The notes: generated by a model from the sequence alone, not told the origin. DNA of 64,000 nt from Pannonibacter indicus (GCF_001418225.1 NZ_LIPT01000009.1:62001-126000), one strand, 5' to 3'. Shown: positions 28,023 through 37,306, counted from the first letter of the stretch. Made by a program: numbers and translations.

Positions 28023-28394
28023 TCAGGCCTCTCCGAGATAGGAGCGCACCGTCTCCAGGAACTTGGTCACGGAGATCGGCTTGGAGATATAGGCCTCGCA
28101 GCCCCCCTGCCGGATACGCTCTTCATCGCCCTTCATGGCGAAGGCGGTGACGGCGATGACCGGGATGGTGCACAGGTCGTCGTCTTCCTTGATCCATTTG
28201 GTCACTTCCAGCCCCGACACTTCGGGCAGCTGGATATCCATCAGAATCAGGTCCGGCCGGTACTTGCGGGCCAGCTCCAGCGCTTCAATGCCTGTGCGGG
28301 TCTGCAGCGTGCCATAGCCATGTGCTTCCAGAAGGTCGTGAAACAGCTTCATGTTGAGTTCGTTGTCTTCAACGATCAGCACAGTCTTGGACAT
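28023..28394 (-). CDS. divK: DivK-type single-domain response regulator
   Basis: Encodes 123 aa, a stand-alone CheY-like receiver. Acidic pocket [11 protein letters not shown] (about 8-18), phospho-acceptor Asp in [16 protein letters not shown] (about 53), conserved Thr/Ala in [18 protein letters not shown] (about 84) and Lys in [12 protein letters not shown] (about 105). The sequence is very close to alphaproteobacterial DivK, which controls the DivJ/PleC and CtrA cell-cycle pathway at the cell poles. ATG at 28394 chosen because the DivK N-terminus [11 protein letters not shown] begins there. Divergent from DUF3572. Confidence 0.92.
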   Translation of the reverse strand: MSKTVLIVEDNELNMKLFHDLLEAHGYGTLQTRTGIEALELARKYRPDLILMDIQLPEVSGLEVTKWIKEDDDLCTIPVIAVTAFAMKGDEERIRQGGCEAYISKPISVTKFLETVRSYLGEA

Positions 28395-28542
28395 GCAAAA
28401 CAGCCTTCGCCGGTCACGGCACGGAGGGAAACGGCAACAGGAGAGATGACGGCGCAGCACCGATTGGCTGGCGTCTCTCCCCTGCCCGCATTACTTAAGA
28501 ACAAATGGTAGCGCGGATTCGTTTCGGAAAGGCAAAAATGCA

Positions 28543-28836
28543 ATGGCAATTCCTGAGTCTCGGAGCATGAGCTTTGAAAAAGCAGAAGAAATGGCCCTGG
28601 ACGCGCTTTTGCACCTGACGCGCGACCCGGAATTGACGGGCCGGTTCCTTGCGCTCTCCGGTATCGGGCCGGATTCGATTCGCTCTGCGGCTGCGGAGCC
28701 CGGATTTCTGGCAGGTGTTCTTGAGTTTTTCATGACGGATGAGCCGCTGCTTCTCACCTATTGCGAGAATTCCGGCGTCCGCCCCACCTTGATTGCCGCC
28801 GCGCGCTATGTGCTGGCCGGCGGCCCGGACGCCTGA
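28543..28836 (+). CDS. DUF3572 family protein
   Basis: Encodes 97 aa. AEEMALDALLHLTRDPELTG through GRFLALSGIGPDSIRSAAAE matches the alphaproteobacterial DUF3572 family of small helical proteins without known function. It is regularly found between divK and dinB, as here. An ATG at 28567 is an alternative start; the one at 28543 has GGAAAGG upstream. Probably soluble, with no signal peptide or membrane helix. Confidence 0.85.
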   Translation: MAIPESRSMSFEKAEEMALDALLHLTRDPELTGRFLALSGIGPDSIRSAAAEPGFLAGVLEFFMTDEPLLLTYCENSGVRPTLIAAARYVLAGGPDA

Positions 28837-28843
28837 GCGCCGC

Positions 28844-29515
28844 ATGTCCACATTAGCCGCCCCCGGCCGGGGTGTCCTCGACCAGATTGCCCTGCTGCCC
28901 CGCTCCACCCGCCCGCTGATCATCTGCGATGTGGACGAGGTGGTGCTGCACATGATTCTGCATCTGGAGGAATTCCTTGCCGCGCGCGGCCTTGTCTTCA
29001 TCGCCTATAGCTACAGGCTGACCGGCAACATTGCCGAAGAGGCCTCCGGCCGGCTGCTGGGCGCGGACGAAGTGCACCGTCTGGTACAGGGATTTTTCGA
29101 GGATATCTCGGACCGGCAGACCATCGTCGATGGGGCCGTCCCGGCCCTGACCCGCCTGTCGGAAACCTTCGAGATCGTCTTTCTGACCAATCTGCCGGGC
29201 GTTGCCAACAAACCCTTGCGCGAAAAGCTGCTCGCCGCCCATGGGCTGACCTTTCCGGTCGTCACCAATTCCGGCCCCAAGGGCGGAGCTGTCGCGGCGC
29301 TCTCTGCCGGGCGCGGCCAGCCGGTCGTCTTCATCGATGACAGCCCGCAGAATCTTCAGTCGGTGGCGCAGGCGCTGCCCTCGGCGCGGCTGATCCAGTT
29401 CGTGGCCGATCCCCGCTTCCGCCAAGCGCTCGATCCCCTGCCCGGCCTTGATCTTGTCTCCGGCGACTGGCTTGAGACAGAAGCCCATATCAGGACTATG
29501 ATCACCTCCCGGTAG
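28844..29515 (+). CDS. HAD-superfamily hydrolase
   Basis: Encodes 223 aa. HAD motif I appears as [12 protein letters not shown] (about 27-38), motif II as IVFLTNLPG (about 103-111, Thr), a Lys in the [10 protein letters not shown] region (about 146) and motif IV as [11 protein letters not shown] (about 160-170). The motif I form DVDEV suggests a phosphatase-like activity on an unidentified substrate. Starts 8 bp after DUF3572 and precedes dinB by 17 bp in a probable operon. The ATG at 28844 was preferred because the frame upstream overlaps DUF3572. Confidence 0.82.
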   Translation: MSTLAAPGRGVLDQIALLPRSTRPLIICDVDEVVLHMILHLEEFLAARGLVFIAYSYRLTGNIAEEASGRLLGADEVHRLVQGFFEDISDRQTIVDGAVPALTRLSETFEIVFLTNLPGVANKPLREKLLAAHGLTFPVVTNSGPKGGAVAALSAGRGQPVVFIDDSPQNLQSVAQALPSARLIQFVADPRFRQALDPLPGLDLVSGDWLETEAHIRTMITSR

Positions 29516-29531
29516 GATCAGGGCCAAAGGC

Positions 29532-30860
29532 ATGGGTGAAGCGGGCAGCACAGACGCAGCAGCGGTGGGGCAGCGCCCCCGGCCGCTTTGCCGTGACTGC
29601 GGCGCAAGGCCGGAGCCCGGACGCCAGCGCTGCAAGGCCTGCGGCAGCCCGCGCCTTGTCAGCCATCCGGAGCTGGACCAGCTCGCAATCGCCCATATCG
29701 ACTGCGACGCCTTCTATGCCTCCATCGAAAAGCGCGACAATCCGGAGCTGCGCGACTTGCCCGTCATCGTCGGTGGCGGCCAGCGCGGCGTTGTCTCCAC
29801 CTGCTGCTACATCGCCCGCATCCACGGGGTGCGCTCGGCCATGCCCATGTACAAGGCGCTGGAAGCCTGCCCGGATGCGGTGGTGATCAAGCCCAACATG
29901 GCCAAATACGCCGAAACCGGACGGCTGGTGCGCGAGCGGATGCTGGCGCTGACGCCGCTGGTGGAGCCGCTGTCCATCGACGAAGCCTTTCTCGATCTCA
30001 CCGGCACCACCCGGCTGCATCACGCCACGCCCGCCGAAGTGCTGGCCCGCTTCATCCGCGATCTGGAAAGCGAGGTGGGCATCACCGCCTCCGTTGGCCT
30101 TGCCCCCAACAAGTTCCTCGCCAAGATCGCCTCGGACCTCGACAAGCCGCGCGGCTTTTCGGTGATCGGGGCGGCGGAGGCCAAGAGCTTTCTGGCGGAA
30201 CGGCACGTGGGTCTCATCTGGGGCGTCGGCAAGGTGTTTCAGGGCAAGCTCGCCAGCGACGGCATTACCACCATCGGCCAGTTGCAGGGAATGGACCCGT
30301 CGGACCTCATCCGCCGCTATGGCACCATGGGCCTGCGGCTCGCCAAGCTGTGCCAGGGCGAGGATGACCGCAGCGTCTCGCCGGAGCGGGAGACCAAAAG
30401 CATCAGCGCCGAAACCACCTTCGACAAGGATATCGCCCAGGTGCCGGTGCTGCGCCCCATCCTGCGCGACCTGTCGGAAAAGGTGTCGCGGCGCATGAAG
30501 AAGGCGGGCTTTGCCGGACGCACCGTCACGCTGAAACTGAAAACGGGCGACTTCCGCACGATCACCCGCTCCCGCCAGCTGTCCAGCCCGACGCAACTGG
30601 CCGGACGCATCTTCGCGCTGGGGGACGAGCTTCTGGCGGATGCTGCCAAGGGCCAGCACTTCCGCCTCATCGGCATCGGCCTGTCGGATCTGTGCGATGC
30701 AGACCTTGCTGATCCGGCTGATCTTGTCGATCAGGAAGCCGGCCGCCAGGCAAAGGCCGAACGGGCCATCGACGCCTTGCGCGAGAAATTCGGCCTCACC
30801 GCCGTCGAAACGGGATTAACCCACGCAGCCAAGCTGAAACGGCGGCCGGAGGTGGAGTAA
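29532..30860 (+). CDS. dinB: DNA polymerase IV with N-terminal zinc-ribbon-like extension
   Basis: Encodes 442 aa of the Y-family translesion polymerases. The palm motif [20 protein letters not shown] (about 55-74) and [11 protein letters not shown] (about 149-159) supply the catalytic acidic residues. The little-finger domain spans about 300-410. The first ~45 residues carry CRDCGARP and CKACGSP, a C4 zinc-ribbon-like extension common in rhizobial DinB proteins. Usual role is error-prone bypass of lesions. Last gene of the DUF3572-HAD-dinB run. Confidence 0.93.
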   Translation: MGEAGSTDAAAVGQRPRPLCRDCGARPEPGRQRCKACGSPRLVSHPELDQLAIAHIDCDAFYASIEKRDNPELRDLPVIVGGGQRGVVSTCCYIARIHGVRSAMPMYKALEACPDAVVIKPNMAKYAETGRLVRERMLALTPLVEPLSIDEAFLDLTGTTRLHHATPAEVLARFIRDLESEVGITASVGLAPNKFLAKIASDLDKPRGFSVIGAAEAKSFLAERHVGLIWGVGKVFQGKLASDGITTIGQLQGMDPSDLIRRYGTMGLRLAKLCQGEDDRSVSPERETKSISAETTFDKDIAQVPVLRPILRDLSEKVSRRMKKAGFAGRTVTLKLKTGDFRTITRSRQLSSPTQLAGRIFALGDELLADAAKGQHFRLIGIGLSDLCDADLADPADLVDQEAGRQAKAERAIDALREKFGLTAVETGLTHAAKLKRRPEVE

Positions 30861-30897
30861 ACCCGCCCTTTCCTCCTGCCTGAACAAATCCCCCAGC

Positions 30898-31048
30898 CCC
30901 TCTCCATCGTCTTCCCGGACGCGCTTGCGCGATCCGGGACCGGTGAGCCGGAGTGTGGGTTGGATTCCGACGGACCAGAGCCGAAAGGCCTTGGCTCACC
31001 GGTACCGGATCTTCGCTTCGCTTTCTTCCGGTGTGACGAAGGAAAGGT
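30898..31048. repeat. Second copy of the intergenic palindromic element
   Basis: Shares the CTCCATCGTC, CCCGGAC, CCGGGACCGGTGAGC and GGCCTTGGCTC blocks with the element at 6371-6516, arranged as imperfect inverted arms. More diverged: the right arm ends TTCCGGTGTGACGAAGG. Lies between the 3' ends of dinB and the eipB-like gene, where it may also serve as a terminator. Confidence 0.7.
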
Positions 31049-31081
31049 TGTACCTGCCTCGCAGGCCACTCTCCCCTGCGC

Positions 31082-31975
31082 TCACTTCTTGCAGGGAGCG
31101 GCCGCCGGGAGGGCCTCGAAGTTGGTCAGCTTGCCTTCCAGCTTGAAGTCGCCGTAGTCGAGCTTCAGCTTGCGGCTGACGCCGTTTTCATAGAGCAGGA
31201 AGCTGATCTGGTAGACGGGCGTTGCCTCGCCGCCATGGTCGAGTTCCGGATCGAAATAGGCGATCGTCACCGGCCAGCGCTGGCCCGCGCCGATGCCGGA
31301 CACGGCCTTGGCCTCTTCCTCACCCGGCGCATCCTCACCTGATTGCGGCGCGCCGATGACAGCCGCAGTGCCATAGACCTTTTCACCCGTCTCCGCCCCG
31401 TCGAACACATCCGCCTCGAAGAAGGAGCCGCCCTCTCTGGCCGCGTTGATCAGCGCCTGAATGTGGGAAATCGGATAATAGACATCCTTGCCGGTCTCGA
31501 CCTTCTTCTCCTCAGGCTCGGTGAGGCTGATGGTCAGGCGGTTGTCCTTTTCCTCGGCCGTGCCGCGGGTTTCCATGGTCAGCGTCTGGCCGGAATAGGT
31601 CTGGCTGAGGAACTCCAGCGTGTTGGCGTCCGGTTCCTCGAAGGTGGAATTGCGCAGATCGGTGATGCTGGAGGTGCCGCTGTCATCCACAAAGCGGGTG
31701 ACGATGCGCAGATTGACCGAATAGCCCTCGCAGGCCGAGCCCGTCATTTCATAGACCATACGCCCGGTGATGTCGGAAATGCTGACACCATCGCCCGCAT
31801 CCGACAGCTTCATGTCATAGACGGCGCGGTGCGGCATCAGTGGCAGTGGTCCGGACTGGGTGGAAGCAGCGGCGCTGCCCGCCCCCGCAAGCCCGATCAT
31901 GCCGGACAGAAAGATTGGCCAGGCGCGCCAGGATCCCTTGAAGTTAGGAACGGCTGCTCGTTTTCCCGACATCAA
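31082..31975 (-). CDS. EipB-like periplasmic cell-envelope protein (DUF1849)
   Basis: Encodes 297 aa. A hydrophobic signal segment (about 15-38) precedes the DUF1849 domain, which starts with LMPHRAVYDMKLSDAGDGVS (about 46-65). Cys in GSACEGY and the Cys four residues from the C-terminus (APCKK) match the conserved disulfide of Brucella EipB. EipB is a periplasmic beta-spiral protein needed for envelope integrity in the Alphaproteobacteria studied. C-terminal YENGVSRKLKLDYGDFKLEG is the most recognisable motif. Convergent with dinB. Confidence 0.85.
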   Translation of the reverse strand: MMSGKRAAVPNFKGSWRAWPIFLSGMIGLAGAGSAAASTQSGPLPLMPHRAVYDMKLSDAGDGVSISDITGRMVYEMTGSACEGYSVNLRIVTRFVDDSGTSSITDLRNSTFEEPDANTLEFLSQTYSGQTLTMETRGTAEEKDNRLTISLTEPEEKKVETGKDVYYPISHIQALINAAREGGSFFEADVFDGAETGEKVYGTAAVIGAPQSGEDAPGEEEAKAVSGIGAGQRWPVTIAYFDPELDHGGEATPVYQISFLLYENGVSRKLKLDYGDFKLEGKLTNFEALPAAAPCKK

Positions 31976-32205
31976 TCACTCCTCATCGAACACATGAACT
32001 GTCAGCCAACAGCCCTTTCCCTAGCACACTCGCTGGCAATTCGGGCAAGTTTGAAGCAGCGCGGAACAAGTTTGCCCCCAAAGATGCTGCAAGTCGGCTT
32101 CCCGCCCTCAGTTTCGGATGCCTGAAAGCCCGGAAGCCCTTGCCGGGCGTGTAAATTTGCGCAATCACTGACGCCGGTTCCCGCCCCTTTTCAGAGGAAG
32201 ATTCC

Positions 32206-32670
32206 GTGTCTGGTACCATCGAAGCCCGCCTTGCCGAACTCGGCGTCACCCTGCCGGTTCCCGTCGCGCCGCAGGCCAATTATGTTCCGGTGGTGCGCAC
32301 CGGCAACCTGCTGTTCATCGCCGGCCAGATTCCGATCGGCCCGAACGGCATCGAATATGTCGGCAAGGTCGGCGCGGAATTCAGCGTTGAGGAAGGCGCC
32401 GCCTGCGCCCGCCTGTGCGCCATCAACATCCTCGCCCAGACCAAATCCGCCATCGGTGACCTCGACAAGGTCGTGCGTGTCGTCAAGCTGACCGGCATGA
32501 TCAACTCCACGCCGGACTTCACCCAGCAGTCGCAGGTCGTCAACGGCTGCTCCGACTTTATCGTCGACGTGTTCGGTGACAAGGGCCGCCATGCCCGCAC
32601 CTCCGTCTCCGTCGCCTCCCTGCCCTTCGGCGTTGCCGTCGAGGTCGAGGCTGTCATCGAAGTCGAATAA
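32206..32670 (+). CDS. RidA/YjgF/YER057c-family protein
   Basis: Encodes 154 aa starting with GTG at 32206 after GAGGAAG. RidA-type enamine/imine deaminases protect PLP enzymes. Motifs include GNLLFIAGQIPIGPNGIEYV (about 35-54) and the C-terminal RTSVSVASLPFGVAVEVEAV. The family's YjgF-like longer version (about 150 aa) is common in Alphaproteobacteria, and its substrate is often unknown. Followed after 86 bp by the GDPD gene, likely in the same operon. Confidence 0.9.
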   Translation: MSGTIEARLAELGVTLPVPVAPQANYVPVVRTGNLLFIAGQIPIGPNGIEYVGKVGAEFSVEEGAACARLCAINILAQTKSAIGDLDKVVRVVKLTGMINSTPDFTQQSQVVNGCSDFIVDVFGDKGRHARTSVSVASLPFGVAVEVEAVIEVE

Positions 32671-32756
32671 TCTTCGGCTAAAGCTCCGGGCGGGCTGCCC
32701 GCCCGGACCTTGTTTCCCCCTGCTGCGGCCATTGCCGCCATTCCGGATCATTCCCC

Positions 32757-33518
32757 ATGACCGATCATTCCTGGATCGTTTCCCGCCCGATCGCCCACCG
32801 CGGCTTCCACACGGCTTCCGCCGGCATCATGGAAAACAGCCCCACCGCCATTGCCGAGGCGATGACGCGCAACTACGCCATCGAGGTGGACGTGCAGGAA
32901 ACCGCCGATGGCCGGGCACTGGTGTTCCATGATGATGATCTGGACCGGCTGGCTGAAGGCACGGGGCCTGTGCTCGCCCGCACCGCCGCCGAACTGACCG
33001 CCATCCGCATGCAGAAGGGCACGGACCGGCTGTGGCTGCTGGAAGAGCTGCTGGAACAGGTGAACGGCAAGGTGACACTGGTCGTCGAGATCAAGTCCTT
33101 GATGAAACCGGATGCGCAGGCGGATTTCGTGCGCGGTGTCGCCGATACGGTGCGCGGTTACAAAGGCCCGCTGGTGCTGAAATCCTTCGATCCGGACATG
33201 CTTTCGGTGCTGCGTGAGCACGCCCCGGAAATCCCGCGCGGCATCGTTGCCGACAGCACGCCCAACAAGGGCGAATACCGTCAGCTGACGCGCATGCAGC
33301 GCTTCATCCACCGCCACCTGCTGCACGCCCCGCGCACCCGGCCGCATTTCATCTCCTATCATTACAAGGACTTGCCGATGATGGGGCCGAGCATCCTGCG
33401 CAAGTTCTTTGACCTGCCGATCATGACCTGGACCGTGCGTGACCCGGCCGACCGCCAGCGCGCCCTCGCCTTCGCCGACCAGATCATTTTCGAGGGCTTT
33501 GACACCGACAAGGTGTGA
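32757..33518 (+). CDS. Glycerophosphodiester phosphodiesterase family protein
   Basis: Encodes 253 aa of the GDPD TIM-barrel family. Catalytic N-terminus PIAHRGFHTASAGIMENSPT (about 10-29) gives the HR...E(N) motif, and EVDVQETADGRALVFHDDDL (about 43-62) the metal-binding EvD and catalytic HDD. Hydrolyses glycerophosphodiesters to glycerol-3-P and an alcohol. No signal peptide, so cytoplasmic. Its stop lies 2 bp before a strong hairpin. Confidence 0.9.
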   Translation: MTDHSWIVSRPIAHRGFHTASAGIMENSPTAIAEAMTRNYAIEVDVQETADGRALVFHDDDLDRLAEGTGPVLARTAAELTAIRMQKGTDRLWLLEELLEQVNGKVTLVVEIKSLMKPDAQADFVRGVADTVRGYKGPLVLKSFDPDMLSVLREHAPEIPRGIVADSTPNKGEYRQLTRMQRFIHRHLLHAPRTRPHFISYHYKDLPMMGPSILRKFFDLPIMTWTVRDPADRQRALAFADQIIFEGFDTDKV

Positions 33519-33520
33519 TA

Positions 33521-33555
33521 CCCAAACCCGGTGAGCTGGGTTCATCGGGTTTGGG
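33521..33555 (+). terminator. Hairpin following the GDPD gene
   Basis: Perfect 10-bp arms CCCAAACCCG and CGGGTTTGGG. No T-run follows. It abuts the dispersed 60-bp repeat at 33561 and may belong to that element as well as acting as a terminator. Confidence 0.5.
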
Positions 33556-33560
33556 GCGAG

Positions 33561-33620
33561 CCCTTGCGGCGTCTGAGCATTTCGAAGGCGTGATGCGCCA
33601 GCATCTCAGAGCCTTGATAC
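33561..33620 (-). repeat. Dispersed ~60-bp intergenic repeat, copy 1
   Basis: On the minus strand it reads GTATCAAGGCTCTGAGATGC and continues through GCATCACGCC and GCTCAGACGCCGCAAGGG. Related copies are at 41001-41061 and 53480-53539 on the plus strand. Short direct motifs but no ORF. The remaining bases to the GNAT gene (33621-33751) hold nothing I can identify. Confidence 0.85.
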
Positions 33621-33751
33621 AAGGCCTTCTGCGGCCGGACACGGACACCCGCAAAATCTGCGCCCTCCCCCTTGCGCCGCGCTCTACAGGCTCTACCCTT
33701 TGAGCGGGGCGCAAACCTCCCGCGCCAGTCAGCCTTGAGGATAGCGGTCGC

Positions 33752-35008
33752 ATGAGCGGCAACACACCGGCAGATCAGGACGGCGGCCTTGCGGTGACGC
33801 TGCGCATTGCCAATGGCCTTGGCGGCGTCGCGGCAGAGGACTGGGACAGGCTCGCCAATCCCGGCTGGGTCATGGGTCCGGGCGGCCACCTCAAGCCTTC
33901 AGAAACTGAGTCCGGCGCGGACTTCAACCCCTTCATCTGCCACGCCTTTTTGCAGGCGCTGGAGGAATCTGGCTGCGCTTCGGCCCGCACCGGCTGGGCG
34001 CCGCGCCATCTGCTGCTGGAAGCGGCAGATGGCACGCTGCTGGGTGCGGTTCCGGCCTGGCTGAAAAGCCATTCGCAGGGCGAATATGTGTTTGACCACG
34101 GCTGGGCCGAGGCGTTTCACCGGGCGGGCGGGGAATATTATCCGAAGCTCCAGGTCAGCGTGCCCTTCACGCCCGCAACGGGCCGCCGCTTCCTCACCCA
34201 TCCAGATCTCGACAGGGAGACCGGCATCGCTGCCCTGTCGCAGGGGCTGGTGGAGGTCTGCCGCCAGTCGGGCGCGTCCTCCGTCCACGCCACGTTCCTG
34301 ACGGAACCGGAATGGAACCAACTGGGCGATGCCGGCTATCTGCTGCGCACTGACCAGCAGTTTCACTGGGAGAACCGGGGCTACGCGAGTTTTGACGGCT
34401 TTCTGGAAGAGCTTGCCTCGCGCAAGCGCAAGGCCATCCGCAAAGAGCGCAAGGAGGCTCTGTCTGCCGGCATCGAGGTGGAATGGGTGACAGGCCGCGA
34501 TCTGACCGAGGCCCATTGGGACGCATTCTTCGCCTTCTACATGGATACGGGCGCGCGCAAATGGGGCCGTCCCTATCTCAACCGGCGTTTTTTCTCGCTG
34601 GTAGGCGAGCGCATGGCGGAGCGCATCCTGCTGGTCATGGCCAAACGCGAGGGGCGCTACATCGCCGGGGCACTGAATTTCATCGGCTCGGACACGCTGT
34701 TTGGCCGCAACTGGGGCTGCACAGAGCGTCACCCCTTCCTGCATTTCGAGCTTTGCTACTATCAGGCCATCGACTTTGCCATCGCCCACAGGCTGAAGTT
34801 GGTGGAAGCGGGCGCGCAAGGCGAACACAAGCTGGCGCGCGGCTACCTGCCCCGCCTCACCCGCTCCGCCCACTGGATCGCCCATCCGGGCCTTCGGGCC
34901 GCCGTCGCCGACTATCTGGAGCGGGAACGGCGGGCGGTGGAGATGGATGCCGCCATCCTCAGCAAACATGCCCCCTTCCGGAAGTGCGCCCAGGATGAGG
35001 CGCCATAG
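33752..35008 (+). CDS. GNAT/FemAB-like acyltransferase (DUF482)
   Basis: Encodes 418 aa resembling the alphaproteobacterial DUF482 'peptidoglycan biosynthesis/FemAB-like' GNAT family. Features: CHAFLQALEESGCA (about 64-77), GWAPRHLLLE (about 86), a Lys/Arg-rich LASRKRKAIRKERKEALSAG (about 225-244) and FGRNWGCTERHPFLHFELCY (about 317-336). TTGAGGA precedes the ATG. The family's exact substrate is not established. Two GNAT-like halves are likely from the length. Stands between dispersed-repeat DNA and the HIT gene. Confidence 0.85.
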   Translation: MSGNTPADQDGGLAVTLRIANGLGGVAAEDWDRLANPGWVMGPGGHLKPSETESGADFNPFICHAFLQALEESGCASARTGWAPRHLLLEAADGTLLGAVPAWLKSHSQGEYVFDHGWAEAFHRAGGEYYPKLQVSVPFTPATGRRFLTHPDLDRETGIAALSQGLVEVCRQSGASSVHATFLTEPEWNQLGDAGYLLRTDQQFHWENRGYASFDGFLEELASRKRKAIRKERKEALSAGIEVEWVTGRDLTEAHWDAFFAFYMDTGARKWGRPYLNRRFFSLVGERMAERILLVMAKREGRYIAGALNFIGSDTLFGRNWGCTERHPFLHFELCYYQAIDFAIAHRLKLVEAGAQGEHKLARGYLPRLTRSAHWIAHPGLRAAVADYLERERRAVEMDAAILSKHAPFRKCAQDEAP

Positions 35009-35164
35009 GCCGCATGTGACGCAGAGTCCTCAGCGAGTTGAGAACCGCGTTTCACACACTGACTCAGCTGCTTCACAAACAGAGTCAATGCTCCGCAAAT
35101 GCCCGTTGCCCGGCGCCAAGGGTGCCGTTAGGGTGCCCGCAAACACCCTTGAACGGAGAGACTG

Positions 35165-35593
35165 ATGACCAGCCCTGCCTATGACGACAGCAACGTCTTT
35201 GCCAAGATCCTGCGCGGCGAACTGCCCAGCCACAAGCTCTATGAAGACGGTAAGACGCTGGTGATCATGGACATCATGCCCCGTGGCGACGGCCATGTGC
35301 TGGTGATCCCCAAGGCCCCGTCGCGCAACATTCTCGATATCGCCGAGGAAGACCTCTTTGCCGTCATGGCCACCGTGAAGAAGATGGCACAGGCCGTGAT
35401 GAAGGCCTTCAGCGCCGATGGCGTGACCATCCAGCAGTTTTCGGAGAGCGCCGGCGGCCAGGTGGTGTTCCATACCCACTTCCACGTCATCCCGCGCTTT
35501 GAAGGCATTGCCCTTCGCCCCCACACCAGCGCCATGGCCGATCAGGCCGTGCTGGCCGAACAGGCGGAGAAGATCCGCGCCGCACTGGCGTAA
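35165..35593 (+). CDS. HIT-family nucleotide-binding hydrolase
   Basis: Encodes 142 aa. The histidine triad is VVFHTHFHVIPRF (about 99-111), with three His in the HxHxH pattern. The N-terminal SNVFAKILRGELPSHKLYED is typical of HinT/Hit bacterial members, which hydrolyse purine nucleoside phosphoramidates or related nucleotide conjugates. Start preceded by GGAGAG. Convergent with azlD. Confidence 0.93.
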   Translation: MTSPAYDDSNVFAKILRGELPSHKLYEDGKTLVIMDIMPRGDGHVLVIPKAPSRNILDIAEEDLFAVMATVKKMAQAVMKAFSADGVTIQQFSESAGGQVVFHTHFHVIPRFEGIALRPHTSAMADQAVLAEQAEKIRAALA

Positions 35594-35595
35594 AG

Positions 35596-35625
35596 AGAAA
35601 AAGCTGTTGGGATCACCCCAACAGC
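35596..35625 (-). terminator. Terminator of azlD overlapping its stop codon
   Basis: Minus strand: GCTGTTGGG pairs with CCCAACAGC and is followed by TTTTTCTCTTT. The azlD TGA sits in the loop. It lies 10 bp after the HIT stop on the other strand and may also affect that transcript. Confidence 0.8.
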
Positions 35626-35978
35626 AGCCAGCCGCCGATGAGAACAGCTTCGGCGGCAAGAACACCGGCAAACACGGTCTGCCGGGCGGCATGGAAGGCG
35701 GCAAAGCCGCATACTGCGGCGGCCACACGCAGCCAGGCGGAGGTCTCGGCCAGCGCTCCGCTCGGGAAAAGGATCAGTTTCGAGATCACTCCCGCCACCA
35801 GAGCCGTCGCGATGGAGCGCACGAAGATCAGGATTTCGCTGTCCTCGCGCAGGTTTCCCGCCGCCAGAACGCCGAGCCAGCGCCAGATATCCGTCGCCAG
35901 CCATCCGGCGAAGATGATCATCACGTAGGGCCACCACGCTGTCACGCCCTGCATGAAGGCTGTTTCTGCCGCCATCAT
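35613..35978 (-). CDS. AzlD-like small subunit of a branched-chain amino acid exporter
   Basis: Encodes 121 aa with about four hydrophobic helices, matching the AzlD family, partner of AzlC-type permeases in amino acid export. The start at 35978 gives an ATGA overlap with the azlC-like stop, implying coupling. The longer frame upstream is a shadow of azlC and lacks hydrophobic pattern. Function is by family; substrate not known. Confidence 0.83.
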   Translation of the reverse strand: MMAAETAFMQGVTAWWPYVMIIFAGWLATDIWRWLGVLAAGNLREDSEILIFVRSIATALVAGVISKLILFPSGALAETSAWLRVAAAVCGFAAFHAARQTVFAGVLAAEAVLIGGWLLLG

Positions 35979-36766
35979 CCGGCCCCCCACCCTGCCCGGC
36001 GGGCAATCCGCACGGCAAGATAAGCCGTGGCACCGCCGGCCGCGCCGGTGATCAGCAGATCCGGCCCCGGCACAAGCCAATAGACCAGCGGCCCCAGCAC
36101 GAGGCCAAGGATCATCGCCAGCTTGTCGGTTGGCAGGCGCCCCGCCGTCCACAGCGAACAGAGGAAATAGACCGGTGTCAGCAGGAACAGCGCTCCGGCC
36201 ACCATCGGCGGCATGGCGTCGATGAGCACATAGGAAACACCGGTAACCACCGTCACCGTGCCGGTGAGGAAACACGCAAAGCCGAGGAAGAACGGCAGCC
36301 GCCCGGTTCTTGGCAGATCCGGCAGGTTGCGCATGGCAAAGACCCAGGCGGTGATGGCAACGAAATGCGAGGCAAAGAGCAGCAGCCAGGTTTTCGCTTT
36401 CTTCTCCGCCCGCAACACCGGCATCAGCGCGACGGTCATGGGCATCAGGCGCACGGAGGCCAGCGCCACGGCTATGGCCGCCGGGATGAGCCCCATCCCG
36501 GAGGCAATCGCGCCAGTCAGCACCACGATGCTGGGCAGCGCCCAGACGAGGCCGGCCATCATCAGCGTCTGCGGCAGCGTCAGCCCGCTTTCCCGCGCCA
36601 GCCCCGCATAGCCGACGAAGGCAGCCGCCAGAATGAAGCCAGGAATGGAAATGGCGGCCCGGACGCCCCTGAAAGCCCAGACCCTCGCCGGAAGAACCGC
36701 CTCAGTCTCCGGTGCAGGGGCTGCCCCTGTTCCCGTTCCGGGAGGCGGCATGTCTGATTGCGTCAT
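35975..36766 (-). CDS. AzlC-family branched-chain amino acid permease
   Basis: Encodes 263 aa. A Pro/Gly-rich 27-residue cytoplasmic N-terminus precedes the AzlC domain, with FRGVRAAISIPGFILAAAFV at its start and SVRLMPMTVALMPVLRAEKK near residue 103, the usual family motif. About seven membrane helices. With AzlD it should export branched-chain amino acids or related compounds. The 211-bp gap upstream (36767-36977) shows no gene. Confidence 0.87.
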   Translation of the reverse strand: MTQSDMPPPGTGTGAAPAPETEAVLPARVWAFRGVRAAISIPGFILAAAFVGYAGLARESGLTLPQTLMMAGLVWALPSIVVLTGAIASGMGLIPAAIAVALASVRLMPMTVALMPVLRAEKKAKTWLLLFASHFVAITAWVFAMRNLPDLPRTGRLPFFLGFACFLTGTVTVVTGVSYVLIDAMPPMVAGALFLLTPVYFLCSLWTAGRLPTDKLAMILGLVLGPLVYWLVPGPDLLITGAAGGATAYLAVRIARRAGWGAG

Positions 36767-36977
36767 GATCCGTGATCCGTCCGGATGGCCCCCGGCCGGA
36801 GGCGAACCTCAACCAGCAGCAGCCCACCCGCTTGCAGAACATTGGCACACACGGAAACAGTGTGCGGCAGGAGGCCTATTGGTAACACCGCCAAGCTGCG
36901 CGAGCCAAGGCCGGGAGCGTGAAAAAGGGTTCCATGTGGAGAAGGAAATGGCGATGCGAATCCGCCTTCTGTGAACA

Positions 36978-37297
36978 TCAGAACAAGGCCGCAAGATCCC
37001 GGCAGCCATCCACACCCCGGACGACTTCCACCGTATGGATGTCACCTTCATCCACATCCGGATGGGTTTCATAGAGGATCACATGAGGTGCCTCGACCAG
37101 CATGCGGGCAGAGCGGTAGATTTCCGGATGCCGCTCACCGGCCCTCGGATGCTCGGCCAGCAACTCCACCCGCGCCCGCAGCCGCGTTGCATAGCGCCCG
37201 GCGGCTTGTGGCTGCTCCCGGCCTATACTCACAAATATGGCAATATGGCTTTCACATCGCCACGGGCTTTTGGTGTCCAGACAAGCCTAGCCGCCAT
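36978..37297 (-). pseudogene. parE: ParE/RelE-type toxin gene frameshifted by an 8-bp duplication
   Basis: Starting at the ATG at 37297, 10 bp after the antitoxin stop, the frame reads MAARLVWTPKARGDVKAI and then hits a stop after a tandem duplication of GCCATATT (minus strand). Removing one copy restores a ~105-aa ParE reading ...AIFVSIGREQPQAAGRY...RVELLAEHPRAG...VILYETHPD...VEVVRG, a complete ParE profile. An inner GTG at 37232 could still express the C-terminal 84 residues, but these lack the first helix. The toxin is therefore probably inactive unless the repeat contracts. Confidence 0.85.
37234..37249. repeat. Perfect 8-bp tandem duplication inside parE
   Basis: AATATGGC occurs at 37234-37241 and 37242-37249 (plus strand). 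Eight is not a multiple of three, so the copy number switches the toxin frame. Confidence 0.95.
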
Positions 37298-37306
37298 GGC
37301 GCTTGC

